A model generated the notes under the pieces. That model saw only the letters and a list, made by a program, of their open reading frames with translations. It was not told where the DNA came from and ran no database searches. From Larix kaempferi (Eukaryota > Streptophyta > Pinopsida > Pinales > Pinaceae): 64,000 nt of DNA. Each line of letters begins with the position of its first letter. Positions within the stretch are counted from its first letter, which is position 1. Of the stretch, positions 10,104-22,559 are shown piece by piece. The stretch is taken from positions 6,512,501-6,576,500 of the forward strand of contig BSBM01000608.1 in the NCBI GenBank assembly GCA_027924585.1, written 5' to 3'. The position numbers were made by a program, and so were the translations under genes.

Positions 10104-10326
10104 CTCTATAGTTTCATGTAGGTGAGTAATATTAGGATGGTCAATATATCGATCTTCGACAGAAGACTCCCCTGCAACTGTTTGTTAAGCCTGGCAATTG
10201 TAATTTCCTTGATAGAAACATCATAACCCTTCAATATGTTCTTTGCATACCATACGATCGAGAACGAGCCATATCCGACCTGCTCAATGGCAGAGTAGTC
10301 CCCTATCCCCACGGGCTAATTTCCAT
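10104..10326 (-). pseudogene. ATG1: ATG1-type autophagy kinase, first-exon fragment
   Basis: On the minus strand an ATG at 10326 begins MEIS. After a one-base shift comes IGDYSAIEQVGYGSFSIVWYAK, a kinase Gly-rich loop, then the VAIK-like DVSIKEI and LNKQLQGSLLSKIDIL. After a second shift (roughly ten bases missing) the frame reads DHPNITHLHETIE and ends exactly at a splice donor (GAG|GTAAGC, 10104/10103). That order, residue for residue, is the N-terminal kinase lobe of plant ATG1, which starts autophagosome formation. The following exon is not found downstream. The fragment is therefore a captured or duplicated genomic piece, not a processed copy, and is dead because of two frameshifts. Confidence 0.7.
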
Positions 10327-10566
10327 AAATTCCCACCTTTAAAAGAGTAGAAGCTTAAGGCGCGGAAGCTTAGCTTAGCAATAGTGCTAAATTCGAGTTT
10401 TAACAACGCAGTAGTGCTATTCTTATTGATTTTTTGTCTACCAAACCCTCTTTATCTCTCTAAAGCTAAGTTCGACAATCAGGGAGGTGATCTTTATCTG
10501 GATTTGGATCTGCTAGAACGGTGGCTACTACCTTTGCTTCTAGCTCTTGACCTTTTTCTTCGCACC

Positions 10567-10872
10567 TCGCCCGCATTTTTTGGGGTCAGCCAACTAGATA
10601 CAACCTCTATCTTCTTGGGGTCCATCTCCAGTCCTTCCTCATATATGATATGCCCAAGATACTGGATTTATTTATTTATAAATTAACACTTACTCAACTT
10701 AGCATATAATTGGTGCTCTCACAGCTTTTGCAACACCAGATGGAGGTGCTTTTGGTGTTCCTCTTCATTCCGAGAATAGACCGAGCGATATGTCATCGAG
10801 AAACACCAACACAAACTTATACAAGTACTTATGGAATGCATCGTTCATCAATCTCATGAAAACTACGGTTCA
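10567..10872 (-). pseudogene. Ty3/gypsy reverse transcriptase relic
   Basis: The minus strand reads MRLMNDAFHKYLYKFVLVFLDDI, containing the FLDD active-site box (about 10785-10800). Frame-shifted RT-thumb segments with EEHQKHLHL-like and QYLGHII-like character continue down to about 10567. Several shifts and stops make it a relic. No LTRs or other pol domains flank it. The sequence is not close to G1 or GB and looks more like a chromovirus RT. Confidence 0.65.
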
Positions 10873-11224
10873 CCTATTTGTACTTAACCTCGATACTAAT
10901 TCTTGAAATTAACTTCTACCAATTGCACAATATTGATGTGTATAGCATTGCATTGGGGAATCCAATAGACACTAGGAAAATACTAGGAAGATTTGAGTAA
11001 ATAGAAATATAAATACCATGAACCTCAATCACTTACAAGGAATGAATGTGTGCTTATTTTTTTCTTTGTGCTTCTCAGCACCAACACCAAATAGGCCTAG
11101 ATTACTTGCCTTCCTTTTAAAATTCATGTGCCAGAAAATATGCCACTGCCATAAATATTTCTCACCTCGTCAATGCTACAAATGCATGCATTTCAAGACC
11201 TCAGGACACTTTCATGTCTGATAA

Positions 11225-11704
11225 GATGTCCACACCAATTATTCGGACCTCAAGTTGGACTGTAACACGAGCAATTATGGGCGCTGAAGTTGGCATATAA
11301 TTTCCATCCCAATGGATCCCTGGCCTGGAATGATATCCATATGATTAGAAGGAGGTATGGAAGCCATATTCTCCTCTTCACTTTGTTTCTTAGCATATCA
11401 TATGGATCACAAACAAGCACAACAGTTGCACCAAGTTGCTTAACTGATTTCCTTTTGATTTTAGGGGTAGTAACATCCATTGCTATCACTACCAATGCAA
11501 CACCTTGAGCATGATTCCTGACATATGAGTAAGTAACTCCCCTATCTAGCTGCTCCCTTGCTACATTGGCCATCGTGTTGTATGCTCCACACAACTTAAA
11601 AATGAAAAAGTAGGATGCATATCCTTGCCTTTGAGCCAAATCTCCATGCCCGTCTTCACAGAGAACTTGGGGGCATTTGTCAAATATGAGGATGCCAACG
11701 GAAC
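11225..11704 (-). pseudogene. OMR1: Threonine deaminase (biosynthetic) fragment
   Basis: The minus strand carries an ordered match to plant threonine dehydratase, the PLP enzyme that commits threonine to isoleucine synthesis in plastids. It begins NAPKFSVKTGMEIWLKGKD, then HPTFSF / FKLCGAYNTM, around the PLP-lysine region (S-F-K-L-R-G-A-Y-N in active enzymes). It continues REQLDRGV, NHAQGVAL, VTTPKIKRKSVKQLGATVVLV, IPPSNHMDIIPGQ, GSIGMEIICQLQ and VRIIGVDI. One inserted base before FKLCG, a deletion after GVAL, a further frameshift and a stop break it. No intron interrupts the roughly 150 codons, although the plant gene is intron-rich. That suggests a retrocopy, but I cannot exclude a single-exon region. 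Confidence 0.75.
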
Positions 11705-11830
11705 ATTACTGGTACTGCAATGAATCTGAGGAAACCTCATTAGCGGTGCCTAACTGGCCTAGCCACTTATTGGCCTCATCAATAAAGTGGTTTTACATAC
11801 AATCTACGATGTTTGAGACATGACACTTAG

Positions 11831-12085
11831 TGTCTATGGCCTTTGCATGCGAAGAGTTTGATAGTTTGGCGTGACGTGTTTGTTTGCATATAATCTAAAT
11901 GCAATGTGTTTGTTATTTTGACAGTTTGGTGGCTATGGCCTTTGCATGTGAAGAGTTTGACAGTTTGCTGCGATGTGTTTGTTTGCATATAATCTAAATG
12001 CAATGTGTTTGTTATTTTGACAGTTTGGTGCGACGTGTTTGTTTGCATATAATCTAAATGCAACGTGTTTGTTAATTTAGCTTTC
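11831..12085. repeat. Tandem repeat, 60- to 100-bp units
   Basis: Three copies of a unit containing GTTTGCATATAATCTAAATG plus CGTGTTTGTTATTTTGACAGTTTG, two of them preceded by GGCCTTTGCATG-GAAGAGTTTGA. They create a spurious repeated open frame on the minus strand (LHLDYMQTNTS repeated). Confidence 0.85.
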
Positions 12086-13234
12086 TTGGCTGTCATTCCG
12101 TTGGAGTGAAGGTTCAAGGCGAGAGCCACCACTGGAACCCCTCTTGCCATGGTTGCCATAGCCACGTGGATACCATGCAATAAGATGGTAAAACTAAAAA
12201 AATCATGGAAATGCATTTTAAGTAAACTTTTCTTACTTTTATTTAATTCAAATTTTAAAATTACCAAAGTGCTCTTCATTATTTTCATATTTGATTTTGG
12301 TTTCCCTTTGATCTCGAACTGATTCGACTTTGAGCCACTTGTTATAGAAAAAGCTCTTTGTTGTAGTGATTTTTGCTTTTGGTTTCCTTTTGATCTTGAC
12401 CTGATTTGATTTTTAGTGACTGGTTGCTTAGAATGTTTAGGAATACAATAACAAGCACATCCACAAGTAAACTGGTCGGTGAACATCGATAGATGTAGCC
12501 AACCACTTAATTTTGTGGAGATGACTGTCTGTTAAACAAAGGCTAAGCATTAAATGAATTAACACAAACATTAAACTAACATAAACATTAAACTCATTAA
12601 TATAAACATAAAACCAAATGTTATTTAATAAACATACTTCTTTTCTTATCAACCACTTAAGTGAAACTTATTTAAATCTTAATTAAGATGCATTTCAGCA
12701 TAACAAGATGAAGTTCCCATGAAAAAGTCCATTACAGTAAATAATATTTTTTTACTTCTTCTTATTTAAATTCAGAAGGATGCAACCTATCAATAATTTG
12801 CCTTCTTTTATATTTCAAATTCAAACCATATCTTTCAATGCAGAAACATCCAAATAGTCAACATCCAAATCTACTCGATAACAACAACCAAATCGTCAAT
12901 TTCCAAACCTACAACAACCAAATCGCCAACGTCCAAACCTATGAGTATCAACTCACCTAACTAATCTAGTGCCAAGTCATGTAATTCGACAATTCGGCAA
13001 AGACATCGCCATCCCCTAACACTTGTTTTTATAAATGTTTAGCACCTAGTGTGCAACAACTTTAAATAACTACTTAAGTCTTTGCATACTAAATAACCAC
13101 TGAGGCACACATGCCTTGAAATGACTTTTATGGTTCCACATATTTGTGTGTATTTGTAAGTTAACATATTTTATGTGTTTTAGGCATTGCCTTTATGTAT
13201 AATCTTTCTTCGTCTTCTTGCTATACGAGCATGA
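12086..13234. other. Non-coding stretch
   Basis: AT-rich, no supported gene. A few CAACAACCAAATCG-type short repeats occur at 12890-12940. Confidence 0.4.
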
Positions 13235-13390
13235 GAGACAAGTAATATATTAAATTAAGTTATTATATATGTTTGGCTTATTACGTGAGACAAGTAATAT
13301 ATTAAATTAAGTTATTATATATGTTTGGCTTATTACGTGAGACAAGTAATATATTAAATTAAGTTATTATATATGTTTGGCTTATTACGT
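13235..13390. repeat. Three near-identical 52-bp tandem copies
   Basis: Units starting GAGACAAGTAATATATT at 13235, 13287 and 13339 are identical by eye apart from their junctions, each ending GGCTTATTACGT. High identity implies recent amplification. Confidence 0.9.
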
Positions 13391-15365
13391 GAATATAGTT
13401 TTTCGCCTTGTGTGATTTTGATAAGTTTTTTTATTGTGTATATAGTCTAAATAACTAATTATGCTTGGTCTTTGTATATGGTTTTGTAAAGTTTTAGAAA
13501 TTATTCGTTAGTGCTTACTGTGGCCACATTTTTCCGAAAGACTAAAGGAACATATCCTAGATCAATGGAGGAGACATATGTTAAATACCCATAGCCATAA
13601 AAGCTTGAGTACATTTACATATCCTTACACCATTTACATGGGATCCTTACCCCATTTACATGGGATTTATAAGTAAACTAATATTATAACATGTAGGTTC
13701 ATATTAGGGTTTAAAAATGGTTAAAAAATCATTCAATATATTATATGGTACTAAGGGGGTGAGGGTGATTTGAAATGGATGATTATATTATTGTCATTTT
13801 TTTGGGGTACTTTTTAGGTGGAAAACATGGATGTATTGGGTCGTATGGTCCATTGTAAGGGAATGTTCCATCTTGGTGATTTGGGGTCCAAAACCTTACA
13901 AAGATCGTTTCAAGCCTTAAAGGACCATTTTGGAGGTCAAAAGTTGTGAGACTGTCCCAACAACTCAATGTTTTTCTATATAATTATACATTTCCAATGG
14001 CGCAAAAATTGCTTCAATTAGAGTGGATGCCACATCAACTCACATTACTCACATATGTGGAGCTAGTCATATGTGGATTTTCATGAATATTCTAGAGGGT
14101 CAAAGACCCTAACATTAAATGGGGGTTGAGGCATGCAACAACCGTAACCTTAGATGTCTATCATGCTATGTTAATTATTAGGTCTCTAGGAAAATAATGA
14201 GTTTCATTCTTATTGTATTTTATATTGTTACATAGTAGAGAGAAACATTGGGGAGTGGGATATTGAAGCAAAACAAAGGAAGTAGAATATGTTGTAGCAT
14301 CCATATTGGCCATAGAGTCCATGTCAACTCCATAATAAATTCCTATGTATTTGTATTTGCATTACATTGCTAAGAAGAAAAGAGCAGAGGATAGGCCTCA
14401 CCTTCAATCTAGGTTTTTCCTATATTGGGATTTCCCATGGTATGACTTGTGTTATATTGTGGATGGTTTGTGATTTGCTTGCTTCTTTATTTCAATTTAA
14501 GTTAGTTTTTGTTTATTTCAACATTAAGCAAGTAACATTAAATATGGAATCTAAAGTATAACATACTGTAATAAACTATTGTAGAATATTAGAAGATCTA
14601 TTGTGATGAATTGTTCTAGTGGAATATCCATTGCACTTTATAGATCTTATTGGTATTAAATCAATTTTATTTGGGCTTTTTCTAGGAAGTTGTAGCATCC
14701 AGGAATTAGCGTAAGAAAGAAGTCTTGAAGCCCTAGCCATGTCAGATGAGTAATAATAATCCATGGGATGAGGAAGAGGAATGGTTTTCAAAGTTGGAAT
14801 CACTAGTCACCAACATCTCTCACAATATAGCCATTCTTATGGTGGCTCTAGACAACAAGTTTGAACCTTTTGGGGTGTTTGGTATCTTGAACAACATATC
14901 TAGAGATAACGAAATCCCCAAAAAGATTCGAGAAAAGAGCTATAAAAAGAGAGACCAAGTTCTAGCGCCATCACTTCTTTAGAAATAAGAGATGGTGTAG
15001 AATATGATTCCACAAATGGAGGAAGTGAAAAGGGACTAAGGGGTAGTGAGTAAAATTTAAATCCTTAGCCTTGATTATAAATATTAATGAGTAAAATTAT
15101 TCGAATTTCCCAAACCCATGATTAGGAGACATGACTTAGTTTACCTTGTATTAACTCAACCTTGTGATTAAAGGGTGAAAAGTGGACTCCTCATGTAAAG
15201 CCACATGGCAAGTTGAGAACATACAAATAAAATGTGGGGAATTGAGTTATAGTAGGATTCATTCAAGATTCTTATAATCATTTCCCATCATCCTTCTTGT
15301 TAGTAGGAATTGGGAAGAAGAGAGGAGAAAATATAGTTATGTTGTTAAACTCAACCTCCATGTAT
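13391..15365. other. Non-coding stretch before the solo LTR
   Basis: No gene is supported. A short + strand frame at 14746-14982 (acidic start DEEEEW) is a possible gag relic, too weak to call. The last five bases (15361-15365, tgtat) are the target duplication of the adjacent solo LTR. Confidence 0.4.
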
Positions 15366-16898
15366 TGTCACGTCCCCTCCCATCATACCAGTGCGATGGA
15401 GAGGATCGTGATGCTAAAACCAGGCATCTAGCCCCATGAACTTATTAAAATAAGCATTCACATAATATAAAAAGACATATGGGAATGTAGAATTATAAGA
15501 AAACACAGTGGAATTAATTTCAATAACACATCCATCATACATTCACGATATTCGTCAAATAAATAATTGCAAAGTTAACACAAGAGAGTACTTATCTTAT
15601 AACAAAGTAGCCCCAAGCAACTAGCTATGCAACTGCAACGTTCCACCCAACCATAGGCCAGTTGTGATCATCAATATCTCAACACATTGCCACCCCCGAG
15701 CTGGGCATGATCTCTACAAGGAATCAGGGAACAACAGACTCACACATAGCTCAAAGATACACCAAATCAGCCAAGCCAAGCTACAGTTGGGTTTATCAGG
15801 CTATTAGGCAATGGAAGGAAGAATTGCTAAGCTAGTGGGATCATCCATATAGATATGGGCACCCTCTGCAAGATCTATCTAGCTTGGTCCCCACAATACC
15901 TACACACCTGGCACAAGGAAGTATTCCCTTCACTAATACACAGTCCCTCAGGCCATACCTTCCATTCTAGTGTTCTTCAAGGTGTGCATAGAAGAGCAAC
16001 CAGCCCTTTTGATACTCTTGAGAGGTTACCTCCTCACTAGGTTTATCAAGCCAATTCTGGTCCACTTCCAACCAACACAGGGATGCACCCTACAACAAAA
16101 CACAAGTGCTGAAAATTGTGGGCAACCAAAACGAACTGGTAGATGGGGAATAAACCCTGGGGAAGCAATTTCGTTTTTAGAAAACGTTTTTATGCATTTC
16201 AGGGGCAAAAACGACCTCTATAAACCCCCAAAACGTGACTCCCTTTCTCCTAGCCACTGTGCAACACAAAAACGAGCTCCCAGCCATGGAAAAATGCAGG
16301 AAATTGGTAAAAAACATGACGGGGAAAGACCCAGTAGTTCAGACTGCGTGAGAGAGGAAAGACTATTGGTTCAGAATGGCTTTGGGAACCATTTCGTGGG
16401 TGTTTTCTTGCCCCAGAAGAAAAAGTACATTTTTCCAAGTTGATGGCTTGCCCCTGCACGAAATTGGCTGCCATGCCTCTTCATTCCCAAGGCATTAACT
16501 GCCTCAACCAATTTATGGAAGAATTAAATGATTGGGTGCATAAGTCAGAATGGGTAGTTGAGGGTTTATGGGTTTTCTCATTGACACATGGATTAACACC
16601 ATTGGCTCAAGGGTTTGAATAATTTCCCTCCCTATTCCTTGTAGAATCATGCCCCCATCTCTTTGTTGCATTGCATAGCTAGTTGTGGGTTTTTCATTAA
16701 AATTCGTATTTACATGATGTCTTAATTTACAATGTGCCTATCTAGCACAAGAACCACATGCATCTATTTTTAATTGTCGATACATAAAACGCTAAATCGA
16801 TGGTGGGGCCTTGGCCTTGAGCTCCTCACCATGATTAAATATCAATATTTACATCATTTACGATTTAATGAGAAGGGGGTCAAAATGGGGACATGACA
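15366..16898 (-). mobile_element. Solo LTR of the LARD family, with target duplication
   Basis: The 1533-bp unit starts TGTCACGTCCCC and ends GGGGACATGACA, so its termini are inverted (TGTCA/TGACA). The 5-bp duplication tgtat flanks it at 15361-15365 and 16899-16903. It resembles the LTRs of the LARD at 44631-53356, for example AAATTGGCTGCCAT and GGCATTAACT near 16461-16500. No internal region is present. A perfect duplication indicates unequal intra-element recombination after insertion. Confidence 0.85.
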
Positions 16899-16903
16899 TG
16901 TAT

Positions 16904-19900
16904 GCTAAGGAAATCACCATAGGAAATAGGTGCTGATGATTACTGTGCCATTGTGAGAGGAAACCTAGCCTACAACTAAGATCCCTAGAGTCCCAACAAT
17001 AAGATTCCTTGGCTAGCCTATGATGGAGCACTAGAAGGGAATCATGATAGCTTGAGGGACTGCATGCATAAAAGGGGATCCTATTCTTAGTGTTATGGAG
17101 GTTGAGTGGGGAAAGTGCTGGTTGATTGGGGTAGTTGTAGCAAAAGTTTGGCACTAGAGAGTTTCTGAGTTGTGGCTAAGCATTGTAAGGTTGTAGCTCA
17201 GTCCTTGGAGCCCCTTGGGGGAGTGTGAGTTCTCCAAATGATCCTGCAAGTGGTTGTTGGTAAAACTTAAACAAAATAAAGAAAAGTAAACAAAATATAA
17301 CAATAATGGGGTGAGAATGCAAACTCAAACAACCAAATGTATGCAAAACCACTTTGTATTTCCCAATGGTCAAGCATGTACAATACCTAGGAGGTGTAGG
17401 CTTCAAGGGAAGCCAACAATATCCCTTAGCGAGGTCCTTCTTGTCCAAACTAAATGCTAAGTGGGTTGAGAGAACAATGGAGAGGAACTCTTTCTCCTTG
17501 GAGGAAGGATGCAAGGGAGCTTTGGAATGCTTTCAAAGGTGGGAAGAGGTGAGCTATGAAGGATCTCTAGCACAAATCCAACAACATAAATTTGCTTTTT
17601 TTTTTTTTAATCTCTAGAAGATGCATGCCCATGGCTTCCTTTTATAGGCCATGAGGTGGCCAAGAAACAACTAGATCACGGGGGCTTCACTCAATAAACC
17701 GCTATCATAGCACATTCATTTGTGGCATATGAAACAACACCCCTAATTTCACTAAATATTGAAAAATACCTTCAAAAATTGTTTTTTTTAACCCCCTCCC
17801 AATATGCCTTCCCAATTTAAAAAAAAAACCCTATTTTCACTACATATTGTGTGTATCAATTTTTTCATTAACATTTTTTATACCCCTTTATATTTCTACC
17901 TAGTATATTGATATGATACCCCTTTTATGACCCCACATGCATTCTACAATGCACCTTGCTTCTTTCGATGTATATTGTGGATGCACATTACTTCACCCAC
18001 AATGCAATTACTCAACCACATATCAGTATGATTTGCAACATCTAATGGTCTAATGAAGAGATAGGATATCACTTCTTGTATGTCACTAGATCCAATGCAC
18101 ATAGTACAACATTTAGATTGCATGTTGCAGTTCCCCAATCGCTGACTAAGCCTGTTGTGGGCTAGGTATCGAAGCCCCCAAGGCCTGTAACAAGCTCTAG
18201 GAGGCAGAATAAACCTCCCAAGGCATGTAATAGGAACGAATGGTTGGGTATTCAATCCCCCAAGGCCTATCGAGGGCCTATAACAGGCCCTGGAGGCTTA
18301 GAGCCTCCCAAGGCTATTGGTAATAACTGGCTGAGTGCTATTGGTAACAATTGGCTGTCAATGACCACTGTCCCTCGACTATGATCGATTGGAAACCCAC
18401 TTCACCACGAAACCCCTGGCCTCAAGAATTCCTCAAGACACGATTTCCCTGCATACTGGTAAGCCCAAGCCTTGCCTCAACCCGATTTCTCATCCGGTCG
18501 TGATCCCGCCATCCCCTTTTGGTGGATATTTGTCAGCCCACCCATATAAAAAAGACCCCAAAGTATTTTTTTATTGTTACATTAAATAAAAAAACCCTTT
18601 GCCCCTTAATATATAAGCAATATTATTTTTAGGTTTTCATGAATATTTAATACCGCAATATGAATGAACGTGATATTATATTGCCTTCTAGTGAATCCCC
18701 CGTGAACTAGATCCAATTGTGAATGCCACCACCTCATGAAGTGGTTCCAAGTACACAAGAGGGGCTATTTAATGCCACAAGGAGTGTAAGGAGCCTAAAT
18801 TAGAATTGTAGACAGTGATGGGCCATTGATGAGCCTTCAATTGCACCGCTGGTGGGTGAGATTTGACAATGGCATGGATATTGAAGGAATTTCCGCGTTA
18901 GGGTCGTGTGGGTTCTGAACTAGTAACACACGCTATAGCGTAGGTTAATAAGGGTTCAACCGCGTGACCTATCCATTTGACTATTCTTGGGAACTTTTAG
19001 ATTGATGTTTCCTTTTGGATTTCTTGAGGATGCCTTTGGTGAGCTTCATTCTATATGTTGATGAGGCCTTACTGCAAGAATCGCCAAAATGTCTCATGCG
19101 TGCGATATTTAGGATTTAACAGATGCCCCCTGATGTACGAGGTCTGGAAGGGACCATAGAGTTGATAATGTATCATTGTTCTTGTGTTTATCTCTTGTTT
19201 TGTAGTGGGAAAAGCATACTTGGATGAGAGGGTCCTCCCATGGGGGAAGATTGCTGGTGACGACCGATGAAGTTGTAATAAAGAATGTTTTGGTATACAA
19301 ATGAGGTAGGCATACCCATGCTCATGAAAAAGCTATCAAGAGATTACAAGAAGTGATGACTGAGGGTCCAACTCAAAGATACTATTGGGACAAGGATGAA
19401 GGATTTTTAATCCATGTGAGAGTAACTGAACTTGGAACTTTTGCTGAGTATTGAAGAAGTAGAACCGTTGATGATCATGACGAGCCCACGTGGGTGGGGA
19501 ACTAGAGTAGTGGTAAAGTTGTGCGAGGGAAACTTCACTGTACCAGATGGAATGCTACCATGTTTTTTCAAATATAAACACTGCTACCTTCAAAAATATG
19601 TTTCCCCCTGATGCGATAAAGGTGTTGGCGTCGAGCATAGGGGAAAACACTAAGGTAGGGAGCACTAATGGCTCTCCCTACTTAGTTCGAGGTGATCCCT
19701 TATAGTGATTGAAAGGGACCCCAAGGTACAACTGCAACTACTACAACTCTCAAAATATGGTGAGTAGCTGGCGTTGAAGAGAGTTGAAGCATATGAGAAG
19801 ACTAGAGTCTCATCATAGGAACCAAGACCATAGTGTAACCAACTGTATGACTGATAGACTTGACATAAGACTAGATAATAAGCTTGGGGCTCATAAATTC

Positions 19901-21127
19901 CTTTGATCGATGTAAACATGGGGCGAGCTAATGGCAACATTCTTTTGGGAAAGGTACAGAGTGAAACAGAGGGAGACAGACTGCAAGTGAAGGGGCTTTG
20001 ATGAAGACACAATACTGAGAGCAATGGTGACCGACAAAACTAATAATGTTGTGGAGAATGAGACTCAAATACATCGATCAAAGGTGACCATGGGTGGATG
20101 CCAAAAGAATCAAGAGTTCTCGCAGTTTTTATGTGGATTAGGGAACTTGTTTGTACATAAAGAATGACTGGTGAGGTCCCTGTGGCTTTTTGGGTGTCGG
20201 GGGACCAATTTGATGATGGGTGGAGTCCCCACAGTTTTGAGTGGGTTGGGGGATGCTTTTCAAGATGATGTGAGGGTTTTTTTCAAATGTAAAGACGAGT
20301 TCCCCATGAATCAATTCCATGCAGATTGTTCTTGTGGGAATAACTAAATATAAGTGGTTACTTCTAAGGGTGGGGGCCCAAATGGTGTCTTTGTGGGGGG
20401 GATGAGACGAAGAATATTTTGGGTGGTAGAGTGATCATGGAGGTATGAGTAGTCAACTATGATTCTTGATCGTAACCTGTGCCAAGGAATTTGATGGTAC
20501 TAACTGCTGAAAGTAGGAGAGTAAATACGCAATTGTAAAATGATGAACTAGGGGTGATTGTTTAAAGATGAATCATATTCCTAAGGCTTGGGGGGGTTCG
20601 ACATCATGGGTGTCAAATGATGATAAGGGATGTAATGGTGTGCACACCCCACAGGGGGGTTCACCTTGTTGACCAATATCTTATCACGCTCATTCATAAA
20701 GGGGTGTTTTAAATTGTGAAAAATAAGGTCAATATATTGTAGGTATTAGGGGGGAGGGGAGTAGGGTATGGGGGGTTTATAGGTATTGAGGTGCATAAAA
20801 AGGTGTTTCTAGTAAATATAGGGAACATCTTGTAAAATTAAGGTTTTTTAAATTTGATTTTGGTAGGTATTTATCAATATCTAGTGAAATTATGGGCATT
20901 ATTTAATATCGCATGAACAAAGGTGTTATGGCATGGTTTCACTAAGTGAATACCCAGCGGCACACCCATGGGGGAACATGCTATTCACAGTGATGACATT
21001 GATGGAACATTATGACTGGGAATTGGGGCCCTATGGTCATCAGTCAGTTAGAAGAAATTTGGGTAAAAAATGGGCCTCCTAAGGAAAATAATAAGAAAAT
21101 GATAAAATAATAGTAGAGAGAGAGTAA
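16904..21127. other. Long stretch with no recognisable gene
   Basis: Nothing supported here except a short repeated block at about 18170-18340 (CCCCAAGGCCT and GAGGCTTAGAGCCTCC motifs) and homopolymer tracts. Open frames are short and unlike known families. Confidence 0.4.
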
Positions 21128-21492
21128 AAAAACTACTTTTTTGGATCGTATTTTCAACTTATCTCCTTGTACGTTTACTAAAATTTCAAGTGGTAGGACT
21201 CATTGGATGCATAATTAAATTATGCATCCAACGAGTACCCATGTTGCATACTTTTAACAACATCCACATCATGAAAAATTGAAAATACATTAAAAAACGT
21301 GTTTCTAGTGAGAGAAAACACGTTTTTTCATGTATTTTCATTTTTTCATGGTGTGTATGTTGTTAAAAGTATGCAACATGGATACTTGTTGGATGCATAA
21401 TTTAATTATGCATCAAACGAGTCCTCCCGCTTGAAATTTGAGTAAACCTACAAGGAGATAAGTTGAAAATACGATCCAAAAAAGTAGTTTTT
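21128..21492. mobile_element. 365-bp foldback element (MITE-like)
   Basis: The two halves are near-perfect inverted repeats: left arm 21128-about 21306, right arm about 21316-21492, and only a ten-base loop (CTAGTGAGAG). Outer ends pair ACTACTTTTTTGGATCG with CGATCCAAAAAAGTAGT. A further palindrome (GGATGCATAATTAAATTATG around 21205) lies in each arm. No coding capacity. Flanks are A/T runs, so a target duplication (TA or A-rich) cannot be defined confidently. Transcripts would form a very long hairpin, a potential small-RNA source. Confidence 0.8.
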
Positions 21493-21889
21493 ATTTTTTC
21501 CCTCCAATTTTTTTAGGTGCTCCCTTTTTTAATTTTAAAGCATTTTCATTGGCTAATACATGATGACATGGAATTTGTATTATTTTTGGAAGGCCCATTT
21601 TAAATTGAAATTTTCTCTAGTCGGAATATTGGAAAATGCAATGTGACTAGAGGGAAAACATTGACTATATGCCAGTTTCATAATGATACCTGTGATAGAA
21701 TCCCGACATCTTTGTTGAGGGATGGAGTCTTGTTCTGATAATGGAAAAACAAGGGGTCTCCTACATGTCTTGGTTGTGATCCTGCACATACAGTGCACAC
21801 ATCCAAGTGGAGTAAATAATGTGACAAAGGTATTGACAATGCAGAAATATAAAAATCAAAACATAGTGCACCTATGTGGTGCATGCAGA

Positions 21890-22420
21890 TCATGGGTAGA
21901 AGCGTTTAAGGTACAACCTGTTAACAAAGCTATTGAGGGTGAGACCTTCTGAGTTGGTTAATACATATGCCCCTTTGGGGAGACATTTTTTAACAACATA
22001 AGGACTTGTCCATTTATATAAAAATTTACTGGGTCCGAGTATGCTGTCTTTTTTGGCGTTGAAGACAAGGACAAAGTTTCCCTCAGTAAAGGTGCGGGGT
22101 CGAACATGTATGTCATAGTGTGCTTTGGAGCAAACCTTCATAGCCTCATTTTGTTGAAGTGAGTCACAACATTCTTTGTCTAGGTGTTCCAAAGTAAACA
22201 ACCGTGGCCAAGCCTGAGAGGTGGCCAAGCTTGAGAGGTGGCCTCCACATGCACCACTATGGAATTCGTTGAGAACTTGTTCAACTTCCTCTTGTGTTAA
22301 AAAACGACGTAGGATGGTGCCTACACCACGATGGTACAAGCAATAGCCTATGAGAAGGTATATTGGTGCTTGATAACAGATGCGTTAGTGGTCATTATGA
22401 GATAGGTGGGGGGCAGAATT
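21890..22420 (-). pseudogene. Relic G2: integrase with internal deletion
   Basis: The minus strand reads YHRGVGTILRRFLTQEE and VLNEFHSGACGGHL, the HHCC entry of a G1-type integrase. It then jumps directly to TLEHLDKECCDSLQQNEAM and the C-terminal part ending NRLYLKRFYP. The whole catalytic core (all of the D,D,E triad) is deleted at about 22200, where a short repeat GAGAGGTGGCC(A)AGC occurs twice. Very similar to G1 at 2160-2270 and 2960-3287, so same family. No second RNase H follows. Confidence 0.75.
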
Positions 22421-22559
22421 TTGAGTACGAAGATAAGTTAGGATATCACCGTACCATGGGTCATTGCTAGCGATGAGGAAGAGATGTTCGTCAGAGAAGT
22501 GGTCATGAACAGGTTCGCTCGATGTTGTGGATGGGATATCAGTGATGAGCTTGACTACG

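Noticed and set aside
11827-12486. 219-codon minus-strand frame with repeated LHLDYMQTNTS
   Set aside because: It is produced by the non-coding tandem repeat at 11831-12085; no similarity and atypical composition.
14230-14340. Copia RNase H-like phrase (VEYVVASI) on the plus strand
   Set aside because: Only a few residues match and stops surround them; no other copia motif nearby.
14746-14982. Possible gag start (acidic, EEEEW)
   Set aside because: 78 codons with no zinc knuckle, capsid motif or neighbouring pol; too weak to annotate.
16440-16622. 60-codon frame with conserved look shared by several loci
   Set aside because: Conservation comes from the LARD-family LTR sequence (also at 34733-34987, 45426-45719 and 52817-53008), not from a protein.
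18900-18990. tRNA-like stretch with GGTTCAA
   Set aside because: No cloverleaf could be folded by eye; acceptor and anticodon stems are missing.
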